64,000 nt of DNA from NCBI GenBank assembly GCA_900102235.1, contig FMVL01000003.1, positions 434,001 to 498,000 of the forward strand, given 5' to 3'. Within the stretch, counting starts at the first letter, position 1. Every line of letters begins with the position of its first letter. The translations under genes and the position numbers were made by a program. The DNA is from Lachnospiraceae bacterium XBB2008. GTDB taxonomy: Bacteria > Bacillota > Clostridia > Lachnospirales > Lachnospiraceae. Below, in pieces: positions 26,038 through 35,700 of the stretch. Below the pieces are notes generated by a model. That model searched no databases and had not been told where the DNA came from. It saw only the letters and a list, made by a program, of their open reading frames with translations.

Positions 26038-26610
26038 TCATTTATCTTCTTCTGTCTCTTTGGACAGAACTTTACCGTGCATATCAGCGAAAAGCTGATC
26101 CATTTCCTTTATCGCAGAATAATCATCCTGTGAGTACACTCTGTACTCTTCCAGCTTATGTACAGACCTGTCCCCGGTAGCCGGATCCTTCAATGTGATG
26201 GCATAGCTCCAGGGATTGTAATCGGTCATAAAGTCATTGCTTTCCTCCCGCGCCTCCAGTGAAATGATATCCCGTTCTTTCAGGAATGCGTCAAACCGTA
26301 AAAGATCTTCTTTTTCAACAGCATAGGTCGTGATCACGACCGGTTTGGAGAAGTCTTCTCTCTTGTAACTGACTATGACCCATCTCCCGTCTTTATCTCT
26401 CCTCAGAGCTTCATAACCCCAGTCTCCGGCCATAGAGTTACACCCGGGATAAAACTCATATTGGACAAGGTCAATCATCTCCGCAACTTCCCCGGATTCG
26501 GCGGCATCCATTCCGGCTTTAGAACCGGCTGCACATCCTGCCAGAAAAGTCACGGCGCATGTCACCGCGATCACGCAGATCATCTTTTTCGCCATGCTTC
26601 TCAGATTCAT
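26038..26610 (-). CDS. Small lipoprotein, unknown function
   Basis: 190 residues from the ATG at 26610 (GAGAAGGA upstream). Signal sequence MNLRSMAKKMICVIAVTCAV with lipobox FLAGC. The mature part is mixed alpha/beta with LRFDAFLKERDIISLEAREES and WSYAITLKDPATGD, the latter suggesting a small substrate- or peptide-binding fold seen in clostridial lipoproteins. No family recognised. First gene of a two-gene unit with the YARHG lipoprotein. Confidence 0.75.
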   Translation of the reverse strand: MNLRSMAKKMICVIAVTCAVTFLAGCAAGSKAGMDAAESGEVAEMIDLVQYEFYPGCNSMAGDWGYEALRRDKDGRWVIVSYKREDFSKPVVITTYAVEKEDLLRFDAFLKERDIISLEAREESNDFMTDYNPWSYAITLKDPATGDRSVHKLEEYRVYSQDDYSAIKEMDQLFADMHGKVLSKETEEDK

Positions 26611-26662
26611 ATGTATCCTTCTCCCGCTCATTCTTCAAATGAGCATCTCTTGCTATTATACC

Positions 26663-26692
26663 AAAAAAACACCCGGCCGCATGGCCGGGCGT
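26663..26692 (-). terminator. Terminator of the 777-residue secreted protein
   Basis: CCCGGCC-gcat-GGCCGGG stem (26672-26689), then seven T on the minus strand. Confidence 0.9.
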
Positions 26693-26721
26693 TAATATCT
26701 TGAATCTGTCCGTTATCTCAG

Positions 26722-29055
26722 TTACTGTCGTGCGGTCGCACCGAAGATCCCGCCGAGGAATTTAAATCCGGCATATCCGTTTTCATCGGGCAAAGCCCCG
26801 GTATCCGTACCTGCAGGGATCGTGAATGTCATGGGATCCCCTTTATATCCGTCGCTTAAGTAATTAACCTTAAGTGTGACATCGGGCCGTTCCCTGAGAG
26901 CATCCATGACCATCCTGTGGAACGATATCCATCTCGTCGTACTGATCTCAACAGTCGCATCCTTCGCTGCATTTCTGATCTTGTTCTGCGTATTGATATT
27001 GAATGTGGCATAGGCGCCGATCGGCACCCGGTATCTCACATCGCCGCATGTTCTGCACACATAAGCATACTCTCCGTCTTCATCCTCGGTGGCCTCCTTT
27101 AGAGTGCGCCATTCGTAGTCGTGAGCCGCATGGTATGACCGGCCGGTATATACGGGACCGAAATTCCATACGGGTGTGGTTGCACGGGCATAAGCCGTGT
27201 CCGAACCGGTCTCGGGATTACCTTTTCTCTTGATGATGGTGTAGTTCGAATAGTTAGCCGAACTGAACCTGAGCTGCTGAGACGTTGAGTTGTATACGGC
27301 ATTGTCAATTTCCGTAAGAACTCCGTCATGCTCCATTACTACACTGTATGTTTCACCGCTCTGCAGTCCTGACGATGATACTCCGAGGAAAAGTGTTGCC
27401 GGTGTTGATAACTCGGTCTTCTGCGTCGTCCAGTAGTTTGAACTGTCAGATGTATATGAAGCCGCTCCACCCTTGCTGACTATGTTGAACATATCTATAT
27501 CGAGCGTTTCCACGGTAGACAGATAATCGCCTCCATCCGCTCCCATCGCGCTCTTAAGTGAACTCTGTGAAGGATCAGGTTGCGAACCGGTAGCAACAAC
27601 AGCCATTGTTCCGGTGGTCAGGCTGGCGTTTGTATTACTCGATAACAGCGAACTTACGTTACTGCTGGATGCTACGGAAGTCTGTGGTTCTGCGGCTGTA
27701 AATGCTCCCGCCAGATGGAAGAGACCGTCCATTGTGACCGAAAAAGTACTCTGGGCCGCCTGCGCAACCAGCGTCCTGTTGTTCAGACTGGCAGAGCTCA
27801 ACTGATATCCTGCCGCCGGAACAAATGTTAACGTTACAACGTCTCCCAGATAGCATTGCACGTATCCGCCATCGGAATTTATAGAAACACCATGGGTTCC
27901 GTCATACGGCGACCCATCCTGAGGCATACCAGCTGACCAAACAGTGTCCGTACCACGAACTATGCTTACCAGCGACACGGATCCGGTGTTCCTGTCGATA
28001 TATGCTTCCGACCATGCGCCGTACTGCTCAGCAGGATCGTACGTCCAAAGGATATTGACTTCATTGGGATCGATGGTTCCGGTTATGTTTATTGTGTAAC
28101 TGTTGGCTTTTCCTACCGTAGCAGTTGCCATATGTCCTGATGCGTCAACCTCACATGGCATGCCGGATATCGATGCGGAAGTGATCGTGCAGGCATACTC
28201 CGCCTCTAGTTCTATAGTAAAGTTATCCTGCTCCTGGACCGATACGGAAAACGCTCCGTTCACATCTCTGTTAGCCATAGTATTGTTTACTTTTATGGCC
28301 CCCAGACAATTGGGATTACCGGTTACTGTAAAAGCAATGGCATAATTACCTGTATTCCCGCCGCCACTTTGTGCGGATTCGAATTCTATATTCACCGGTC
28401 TCCCTGACGCGTTGTTTTGATTACCGGAAACAGATGTCGCACCCGAAACTACACTTCCATCTATCCTGCATTGGTAACCTTCCGCGGGAGATGGTGTCAA
28501 TGTAAAATTCGCTGCAGTGGAAAATATTACATCACCCACCGTTGCCATATCAGAACCACCTATAGTTATTGTACCGTTTGTATAGGTTGCCGTAATCGAA
28601 CTACCCGATCCGCTTAAAGTTGCGCCCGATAGTTTGATCGAATATTGGCCAAGAAACGACACGTCGTTCAGTGTCTGATTGGGGATTATACTTAAATCGT
28701 TAAGATTGCCATTTACCGCATTCCCATTATAATAACAGGCATATCCGCTATTTGCAGAAGCAGAAATACGAAAAGTCGCATTATCGGCTGCATTATCAAC
28801 GCTTAATACAGCACCATTTAATGTCATTGCGTGATTGTCTGATGTGCTTACCGTAAGACTTCCATGATCATAAGTTACAGTTGCGCTTTGTGCATCCGAA
28901 GCCAGGGTTACGCCGGTCGCACCGCTGAAAGAAATTGTCCCGCTTGTCGCTGCCTGCACCTCCATCACATCCGCCATAGGGATGAATGTAAGCGCGAATA
29001 CAAACGTAAGCAGCATTGCGCTCAGTCTTTTTATCACACGATCCTTCTTTTTCAT
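26722..29055 (-). CDS. Large secreted repeat protein with shared C-terminal module
   Basis: 777 residues. Signal peptide to about residue 35 (...MADVMEVQAA). Then several diverged beta-sandwich repeats rich in Thr/Ser/Gly/Asn with recurring turns such as GYACYYNGNAVNG and GYQCRIDGSVVSG, a Ser-rich linker near residue 480, and a further beta region. The last ~125 residues (DYEWRTLKEATEDEDGEYAY...CxxCG...YRVP...FLGGIFGATARQ) match the C-terminus of the 6257-7189 protein. GGAGG stands five bases before the ATG. Surface adhesion or structural role is inferred; no anchor motif such as LPxTG is visible, so the shared module might be the anchor. Confidence 0.82.
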   Translation of the reverse strand: MKKKDRVIKRLSAMLLTFVFALTFIPMADVMEVQAATSGTISFSGATGVTLASDAQSATVTYDHGSLTVSTSDNHAMTLNGAVLSVDNAADNATFRISASANSGYACYYNGNAVNGNLNDLSIIPNQTLNDVSFLGQYSIKLSGATLSGSGSSITATYTNGTITIGGSDMATVGDVIFSTAANFTLTPSPAEGYQCRIDGSVVSGATSVSGNQNNASGRPVNIEFESAQSGGGNTGNYAIAFTVTGNPNCLGAIKVNNTMANRDVNGAFSVSVQEQDNFTIELEAEYACTITSASISGMPCEVDASGHMATATVGKANSYTINITGTIDPNEVNILWTYDPAEQYGAWSEAYIDRNTGSVSLVSIVRGTDTVWSAGMPQDGSPYDGTHGVSINSDGGYVQCYLGDVVTLTFVPAAGYQLSSASLNNRTLVAQAAQSTFSVTMDGLFHLAGAFTAAEPQTSVASSSNVSSLLSSNTNASLTTGTMAVVATGSQPDPSQSSLKSAMGADGGDYLSTVETLDIDMFNIVSKGGAASYTSDSSNYWTTQKTELSTPATLFLGVSSSGLQSGETYSVVMEHDGVLTEIDNAVYNSTSQQLRFSSANYSNYTIIKRKGNPETGSDTAYARATTPVWNFGPVYTGRSYHAAHDYEWRTLKEATEDEDGEYAYVCRTCGDVRYRVPIGAYATFNINTQNKIRNAAKDATVEISTTRWISFHRMVMDALRERPDVTLKVNYLSDGYKGDPMTFTIPAGTDTGALPDENGYAGFKFLGGIFGATARQ

Positions 29056-29224
29056 GATATCCTCCGTATTCAGATATTTTCATGGTCACACACCCGGACG
29101 CATAATCGTCCCACATTATGTAACCCATCCCTAATCATACGCAGAAAAATAAAAAGACAGGGTCCGTTTTACCGTTTTGTCATTGCCTCTTTGGTAAACA
29201 GCGTAATTTCGGGGCCTGTGCGAT

Positions 29225-29254
29225 TTGACTATGATCGATGCGAAAGACTAAACT
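29225..29254 (+). promoter_or_regulatory. Promoter of double-HTH gene (leaderless)
   Basis: TTGACT (29225-29230), 18-base spacer, TAAACT (29249-29254). Only six bases separate the -10 box from the ATG at 29261, so RNA would begin at or next to the start codon. Confidence 0.6.
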
Positions 29255-29260
29255 CTAGAT

Positions 29261-31030
29261 ATGGAATTCAATGAACAGTTAACCGCTTACATGGAAGAAC
29301 TAGATATGTCTGTTCATGACCTGGCGCAGGCGTGCAATATGTCTGATACGGTGATCAGCCGTTATAAGACAGGCGCACGTGTTCCCAAGCCTGACAACGA
29401 TGTGATCCGGGTTATGTCGGAAGCCATAGCCGGCTATTCCGAAGACCGAAAAGCCACGTCCCCCTCTGCTAAGGTCCTGACTGCAGATGAGATATATGAT
29501 TCTCTTCGCGAATTGCTCCCCAATGCAGATATAGATCGCGATCTTTTCATAAAGCGGGCCAATCTTCTGTTTGAAAACCTGAACATAAGCATATCTGCAT
29601 TCTCCAAAACCGCCGCATATGATCCCTCGTTTATCTCAAGAGTTCTTAAGGGTCAGCGATACCCCTCGGACTATACGACTTTTGCAGATAAACTGTCTTC
29701 CTATGCAGCGACTCAGATAAATCTCTTAAGCGAACCCATATTATCGGATGAGATCGGTTATGATCCGCGCAGGATCGGGGATGCTTCCTATCTCGCAGAC
29801 AGGATATCCGGATATTTAACCCCGAACGCTTCTCACTCAAGACCTGTCGACGCCTCTTCATCATGTACCGCAGACAGTTTTCTGGAAAAAGTCGACGGTT
29901 TTAACTTAGACGAATACATCCGGGCCATTCATTTCGATAAGCTGAAGGTCCCGACCATTCCGATCAAACGGGTTTTGTCCAAAAGATACTTCGGCGTAAA
30001 CGGGTTGAAAAACGTCGATCTCGACTTCCTTCGTTCCACCGCCCTGTCGCCCGAGCGCGGTCCGATCTATATGTACTCAACTGTCCCGATGAAGTCTCTT
30101 AGCGAGGACATCACCTTCGGCAAAAAGTGGCTGCTCTGGCTCGCATCCGTGATCAAAAAAGGAAATGAGATCGTTACCATCCATGACTTAAGCAGACCCT
30201 GGGATGAACTGATGGCCGGTCTGGAAGGCTGGATCCCGTTATACATGACAGGTCAGATACACTCATACTATCTGCCCGAAGCCCCCGATCCGTCACATCG
30301 GATCTTTACGAGGTTTTCACATGCAGCTGCGGTATGGGGTGACTGCATGGATGATGACCTCGGAACAGCCGCGATCTATATGACAGGCAGGAAAAACGAG
30401 ATGGATCTGTATAAAAAGCGTATAGATGCCATCTTTGATAAAGCGAGTCCGCTCATGGACACCTATCGCACCAAGGAGGAATTCGAAAGATTTCTGAAGG
30501 AAGAAATGACTGATCACCCGCAAACGGTCTGCAGGAGACGAATGTCCGTACCGCCTCTTCATACGATGTCACCGGACCTCTTAAAATCTTTGACTGCCGA
30601 AGCCAACGTTCCTGCCGGTGTTCTGGATTCCGCACTCGAGCACTTAAAACTTCAGGAAAAGATCTTCAACACCTATACCGAAAACGGCGGGATCCTTAAC
30701 GACTCGTTCCCGATACTGTCCAGGGAGCAGTTTGATCAGCAGCCTATATATGCAGCATTATCCGGAGCATTTATCGGAATGAATATTCCTTATACTTATG
30801 AAGCATATCTTCGCCACGTGGAAATGACCAGGGATCTGTCTGAAGCCTCAGACAATTATCATGTCGATCTCGAAGCAAACTATCCGTTCAGAAATATCCA
30901 GATCACCGTTCTTAATGATAAATGGGCGCTCATATCCAAAAATACGGCGCCCACGATCCACTTTGTTATCCGTCATCCGATCCTCGTCGATGCGATAAAC
31001 CGGTTTTCTCCTCCGGTCACGGAGCGTTGA
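29261..31030 (+). CDS. Double XRE-HTH regulator with unknown sensor region
   Basis: 589 residues. Two Cro/C1-type HTH domains in series: residues ~5-55 (MSVHDLAQACNMSDTVISRY) and ~100-150 (NISISAFSKTAAYDPSFISR). The remaining ~430 residues are a soluble alpha/beta region with no family I recognise, perhaps an effector-binding or oligomerisation part. No Shine-Dalgarno sequence precedes the ATG and the promoter abuts it, pointing to a leaderless mRNA. Transcribed divergently from the large secreted protein, which it may control. Confidence 0.75.
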   Translation: MEFNEQLTAYMEELDMSVHDLAQACNMSDTVISRYKTGARVPKPDNDVIRVMSEAIAGYSEDRKATSPSAKVLTADEIYDSLRELLPNADIDRDLFIKRANLLFENLNISISAFSKTAAYDPSFISRVLKGQRYPSDYTTFADKLSSYAATQINLLSEPILSDEIGYDPRRIGDASYLADRISGYLTPNASHSRPVDASSSCTADSFLEKVDGFNLDEYIRAIHFDKLKVPTIPIKRVLSKRYFGVNGLKNVDLDFLRSTALSPERGPIYMYSTVPMKSLSEDITFGKKWLLWLASVIKKGNEIVTIHDLSRPWDELMAGLEGWIPLYMTGQIHSYYLPEAPDPSHRIFTRFSHAAAVWGDCMDDDLGTAAIYMTGRKNEMDLYKKRIDAIFDKASPLMDTYRTKEEFERFLKEEMTDHPQTVCRRRMSVPPLHTMSPDLLKSLTAEANVPAGVLDSALEHLKLQEKIFNTYTENGGILNDSFPILSREQFDQQPIYAALSGAFIGMNIPYTYEAYLRHVEMTRDLSEASDNYHVDLEANYPFRNIQITVLNDKWALISKNTAPTIHFVIRHPILVDAINRFSPPVTER

Positions 31031-31048
31031 CCGTTACGGTCATTCTCT

Positions 31049-31069
31049 CCGGTCATCCGGCATGACCGG
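31049..31069. terminator. Convergent hairpin
   Basis: CCGGTCAT-ccggc-ATGACCGG between the converging 589-residue gene and the symporter gene. No T tract on either strand, so activity is uncertain. Confidence 0.45.
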
Positions 31070-31080
31070 CCGGAATCCTG

Positions 31081-32604
31081 CTAATCCATCCCCTTCTTTA
31101 TGGCTCTTTCGGCATCCCTCTGGATATCCTTATCGAAGGAAAGCATCGGCGTTACATCTTTGCCCTTTATCCGGCGGTCGATATAGTTGCGCGTAAGTTT
31201 TATGATCAGAGGAATGTGCACGATCAGACCGATCAGGTTGGGGATCATCATCAGACCGTTGAACGTATCCGATATATCCCATGCCAGACTTGATTCCATC
31301 ACGGCGCCGAAAACGATAAGCAGTATAAATACGAAACGGTATACTCTGGCGGCATTTACGCCGAGCAGATACTCGGTAACCTTTCCTCCGTAGTACGACC
31401 AGCCCAGAACCGTAGTGAATGCGAAGAGTGTGATGGCCAGAACAACGAACCACTCACCCGGTTTACCGAGAGAAGCTCCGAATGCTTTGGCTACGAGCGT
31501 TGAATCATTGACTCCTTCAGTCAGAAGCCCCGTGGAGAGATCTATCGCGCCGGAATTAAGGACAACAAGAGCGGTCATAGTACAGATGACTATCGTGTCC
31601 AGAAATACTTCGGCGATACCCCACATGCCCTGTCTTACGGGCTCTCTGGTACAGCTGGTGGAGTGAACCATGACGGAAGACCCCAGCCCCGCTTCGTTGG
31701 AGAACACGCCTCTCTTACATCCGTTCTTGATCGTATTGATCGCAAGCTGAACAGCGGTTCCCGCGACGCCGCCTTTTATCGCATCAGGCCCCAGTGCAAA
31801 TCTGAATATCGATGCAAAAACTGCCGTGATATTCTTTATATGCATGACTATAACTACAAGACAGCCGAGTATATACAGTCCGGAAACGATCGGTATCATC
31901 TTCTCGGAAACGGCCGAGACTCTTCTGAAACCGCCGCCTATGATTATCGCAGACGCTATCATGAGAAACAGACCTATGATCCAGTTTACCCTCGGCGCGC
32001 CGGCGAACATTCCGAGTTCAACCCCGTCTAAGAATGACGACTCGAAGTTGATCGTTATCTTGTTGATCTGCCCCATGTTTCCGATACCGAACGACGCAAG
32101 CACCGAAAAGATACAGAATATGATAGCCAGTATCCTTCCTGCTTTCTTACAGTGTTTCATAGATCCAAGGCCGTCCTGAAGATAATACATCGGACCGCCA
32201 GACCAGGCTCCTTCCAGGTTTCTGCGTCGGTAATAGATTCCCAGCACACACTCTGAATATTTGAGCATCATTCCGAAAAATGCCGCTACCCACATCCAGA
32301 ATACGGCGCCCGGGCCTCCCATGCATATAGCGGTGGATACGCCTGCGATATTTCCGGTTCCTATGGTCGCGCACAATGCAGTACAGAAGGCGCGGTACTG
32401 CGACAGGGCTCCCGCATCATTTATGATACGGCCTTCCTTATTTATGCATCCGAAGGTCTTTTTCCACCAGTGTTTTATGTGGGTGATCTGGAAAAATCCG
32501 GTGATCACAGAGCATACAAGCCCTGTTCCCAATAACAGAAACAGGGATATCGAGCCCCATGCGAAATTATTGACCGCATCATTTATCCTGATGACAGTAT
32601 CCAT
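31081..32604 (-). CDS. Sodium:alanine/glycine symporter (AGCS family)
   Basis: 507 residues with ~11 membrane segments. Family signatures are visible: ALCATIGTGNIAGVSTAICMGGPGA (substrate/Na site), NEAGLGSS and the YYGGK stretch near the C-terminus. Imports alanine or glycine with sodium. The preceding signalling operon ends only 86 bases upstream on the same strand, so readthrough is possible; the ribosome site is weak (GGGAG, 11 bases away). I looked for a glycine riboswitch upstream and saw none. Confidence 0.93.
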   Translation of the reverse strand: MDTVIRINDAVNNFAWGSISLFLLLGTGLVCSVITGFFQITHIKHWWKKTFGCINKEGRIINDAGALSQYRAFCTALCATIGTGNIAGVSTAICMGGPGAVFWMWVAAFFGMMLKYSECVLGIYYRRRNLEGAWSGGPMYYLQDGLGSMKHCKKAGRILAIIFCIFSVLASFGIGNMGQINKITINFESSFLDGVELGMFAGAPRVNWIIGLFLMIASAIIIGGGFRRVSAVSEKMIPIVSGLYILGCLVVIVMHIKNITAVFASIFRFALGPDAIKGGVAGTAVQLAINTIKNGCKRGVFSNEAGLGSSVMVHSTSCTREPVRQGMWGIAEVFLDTIVICTMTALVVLNSGAIDLSTGLLTEGVNDSTLVAKAFGASLGKPGEWFVVLAITLFAFTTVLGWSYYGGKVTEYLLGVNAARVYRFVFILLIVFGAVMESSLAWDISDTFNGLMMIPNLIGLIVHIPLIIKLTRNYIDRRIKGKDVTPMLSFDKDIQRDAERAIKKGMD

Positions 32605-32621
32605 ATATCTCTATCTCCCGC

Positions 32622-32707
32622 GATCCTCACCGTCAAGTTCCCTGAAGCAGATCCTTACCGCCAGATTACCTGAAGGCCGATCCGCACCGTCAGCTTTCCA
32701 GAAGGCC
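32622..32707. repeat. Three 28/29-bp tandem repeats at a stop codon
   Basis: Starts 32622, 32650 and 32679. Each unit reads, on the minus strand, GGCCTTCNGG...GACGGTNNGGATC. The third covers the last codons and stop (32690) of the DegV-hybrid kinase; the other two lie downstream, between it and the symporter gene. Confidence 0.9.
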
Positions 32708-35700
32708 GACCATGCCGTCATAATCAAAGTTATCAAACATCATCTTAAGATCATTAAACTTCGCTGTAGCCTCTTCGGAAAGACTGTATCCGTCCAGTTC
32801 TTCGAAAACAGTTTCAATGGTATCCAGATCCATATCTTTGGAGGCAGCCAGAAGTCTTTCGGATACATCCTTAAGATATGCTCCATCCGCTGCAGGTTTT
32901 CCTTCGGAAGATGCACCGCCGGCATCCTTATCGCCTCCGAAGAACTTCGAAAGGATATCCCTGTAACCGAGATATTCCTTCATCATCTCCCCATGATTGG
33001 AATCGATGTAAGCGAAGTCGCCTTCCTTGCCTGCATTCTCGAGAAGCTGCGCCTTCTCGGACAGATCCAGTGCTCCGACCAGTTTGGCCGAACTCTTGAG
33101 CGCGTGAACCTTGATCGTATAGTTACCTATGTCGCCGGCCGAATAGAAGTCCTCTATCTCGGACGACTTAACGGGTATGGAATCATAGAAGATCTTAAGC
33201 ACAGTCCTGAACGCATCCTCGGATCCGCTGTTGGTTATCGCGGCTTTGCTGTCGATCCCCTCTATCCGTTCATACCATTCCGGTCCCGAGCTTCCTCTTT
33301 CATGAATGAGTTCGCGCGCGATCTCTTCATCCACTTCTTCGACCGCTTCTTCGGTCAAAGCCTCATACGGATTTACTGCGGCCGGTTTTTTTACTTCCTC
33401 GGCAGGCGGCCTGACTTCACTTACCGGTTTTTCCTCAGCATTCTTCTCTTCTTCGGTGCCTTCATCATCATCAAAGAATGAAGCGAGGTTATAAGATTTG
33501 TTGCTCTTTACGAAATACAGTATTCCGAATGCTCCCGGTCCGCAGTTTGATGAGATTCCCGCGGAAGCCTGTTTGAATACCACATGCTCGAAATACGCCA
33601 CCTTCCTTATCTCATCCCTGATCCAGTAGAGGGTCTCCGTCGGAACACCCGCATACGTGATAAATGCGATATCCTGGTCGGGGATCACATCGACAGGCAG
33701 GGCTTTTGCGATATACTTCCTGTAAACTCTTTTTCTGTTTCCGATCCATACTCCGCCGATACCCGACCGGTCGTTTTCGATCTTAAGGCTGGGATGAAGG
33801 CTGAAACTCGTAGCTATCTTATGGATCTTCTCACTTATCAGCCCCTTCTTGGCCATAAAGTCAGTGGTATCTATAACGAAACTGCACTTGAGACGATGCT
33901 TCACGTTCTCGAGCTCTGCTACGATCTCCTCGACAGACATGCTCTGCTGTGCCAGTTTATGCGCTATCAGCGCGAGTATTCCGGTCGCACTTGAGAGGCA
34001 CTCGGAATTGATGACCGTTACATTATCAAACGCCTGTGCAGCACCGGATGCCACATCATATTCGGTGGACATGCTTCTGGTCAGTGAGATGTGTATGACA
34101 TGATGGGTACGTCTAAGTACGCGGGCAAAGAACTCAGTATAGGCTTCCTCGGTCTGGGGTGAAGACACCGCTCTGCGACCTGAATCGATATAACGGATGA
34201 GTTCATCGGCTCCCATCTGTACTCCGTCTTTGAACTGGCCTTCTTCGGTCGATATGTTAAACGGGATGATGGGGATGTTCAGTTTGCTTATCAGAGCATC
34301 GGGAAGATCCGCCATGCTCGATGATGTTATGATGATGGGGATTTTTCCGGAATATCCGGCCGAGGTCTTGATGTCTTCCCTCATGCTCATCATTCTGGTG
34401 CCGAGTTTTACTTTTTCTTCCGGGAGGTGCTTGACCAGCATATTCTCAAGCATCTCACCCGAAACCGGCTTGACCAGATAATCATCGAACCCGGACCTGT
34501 TATACAGATCTCTGTTCTCGCTTCCCGCATTCGCGGTCAGGACTATGACGGGAGATGATCTGTTCATACCGCCTGCCTGAGTCCGTATCTTTTCAAGACA
34601 CTCGATGCCGTCCATCTCAGGCATCAGGTGATCCATCAGGATCGTGTCATAATGGTACTTCTGTGTAAGATCGAGAGCCTGCATTCCGCTTAAAGCCTTA
34701 TCGATGATCAGCTCGGTTTCGGCAAGCAGTTTACACTCAACCTCAAGGTTCATCTCATTATCGTCAACGATCAGGATCCTGGCCTCGGGAGCCTTGAACC
34801 CGCTCTCATACAGATCCCTCTTTACGGTATTCTGATCGTGTATGCTGAGTTCTCCTATCGCATTCGCATCCGATACGCCCTGTCTGACAACTACCGTAAA
34901 AGTGGATCCCTCTCCGTATACGCTGTTTACGGTAATGGTTCCATCCATCAGATCAACGAGCTGCCGTACTATGCTCAGGCCCAATCCGGTACCCTCTATA
35001 TGACGGTTCTTTTCCTCATCCACCCGCTTAAACGCATCAAACAGGTAAGGAAGTGCCTCCTTCTTGATACCCATACCGGTATCGCTCACGGAGATGCTTA
35101 ACAGCACCTTGTCCTGTTCAAGAACGGAACTCTCAACATGCAGGTCGATAAAGCCTTCTTTGGTGTACTTGACAGCGTTGTTTAACAGATTGACTATTAC
35201 CTGTTTGATCCTCACTTCGTCGCCGTAGAGGACCGAAGGAACGTCCGGATCTATGCTTACCCTGAGCTCCAGGCCTTTTTCGGTGGCTCTCTGCCAGATC
35301 ATGTTCACAACTTCCGAGAACAGATCACCGACCCGGTAATCTACGGGAACTATATCCATGCTCCCTGCTTCTATCTTGGAAAAATCAAGTATGTCGTTTA
35401 TCAGTGCAAGGAGCATCTTGCCCGCGCCCTGTATGCCCACAGCATCCTTGATGACCTCATCGGATGTGTTCTGGTCTCTTAAGATCAGTTCATTGAGTCC
35501 GAGGATCGAATTGATGGGTGTCCGGATCTCGTGACTCATGCTGGAGAAAAATCTGTTCTGGGACCTGGTAAGTTCCTCGGCCCTCTCGGTCTCCCGTTTT
35601 GCGCGCTCGTTCTCTTCCCGGAAAAGACGGTTCTGAACCCACACCATGACAAAGCAGATCATTCCGACTACAAACAGTGAAATGAACGAATCCACAAAAT

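Noticed and set aside
32605-32689. Glycine riboswitch before the symporter gene
   Set aside because: The gap is only 85 bases and is filled by tandem repeats; no aptamer pattern seen.
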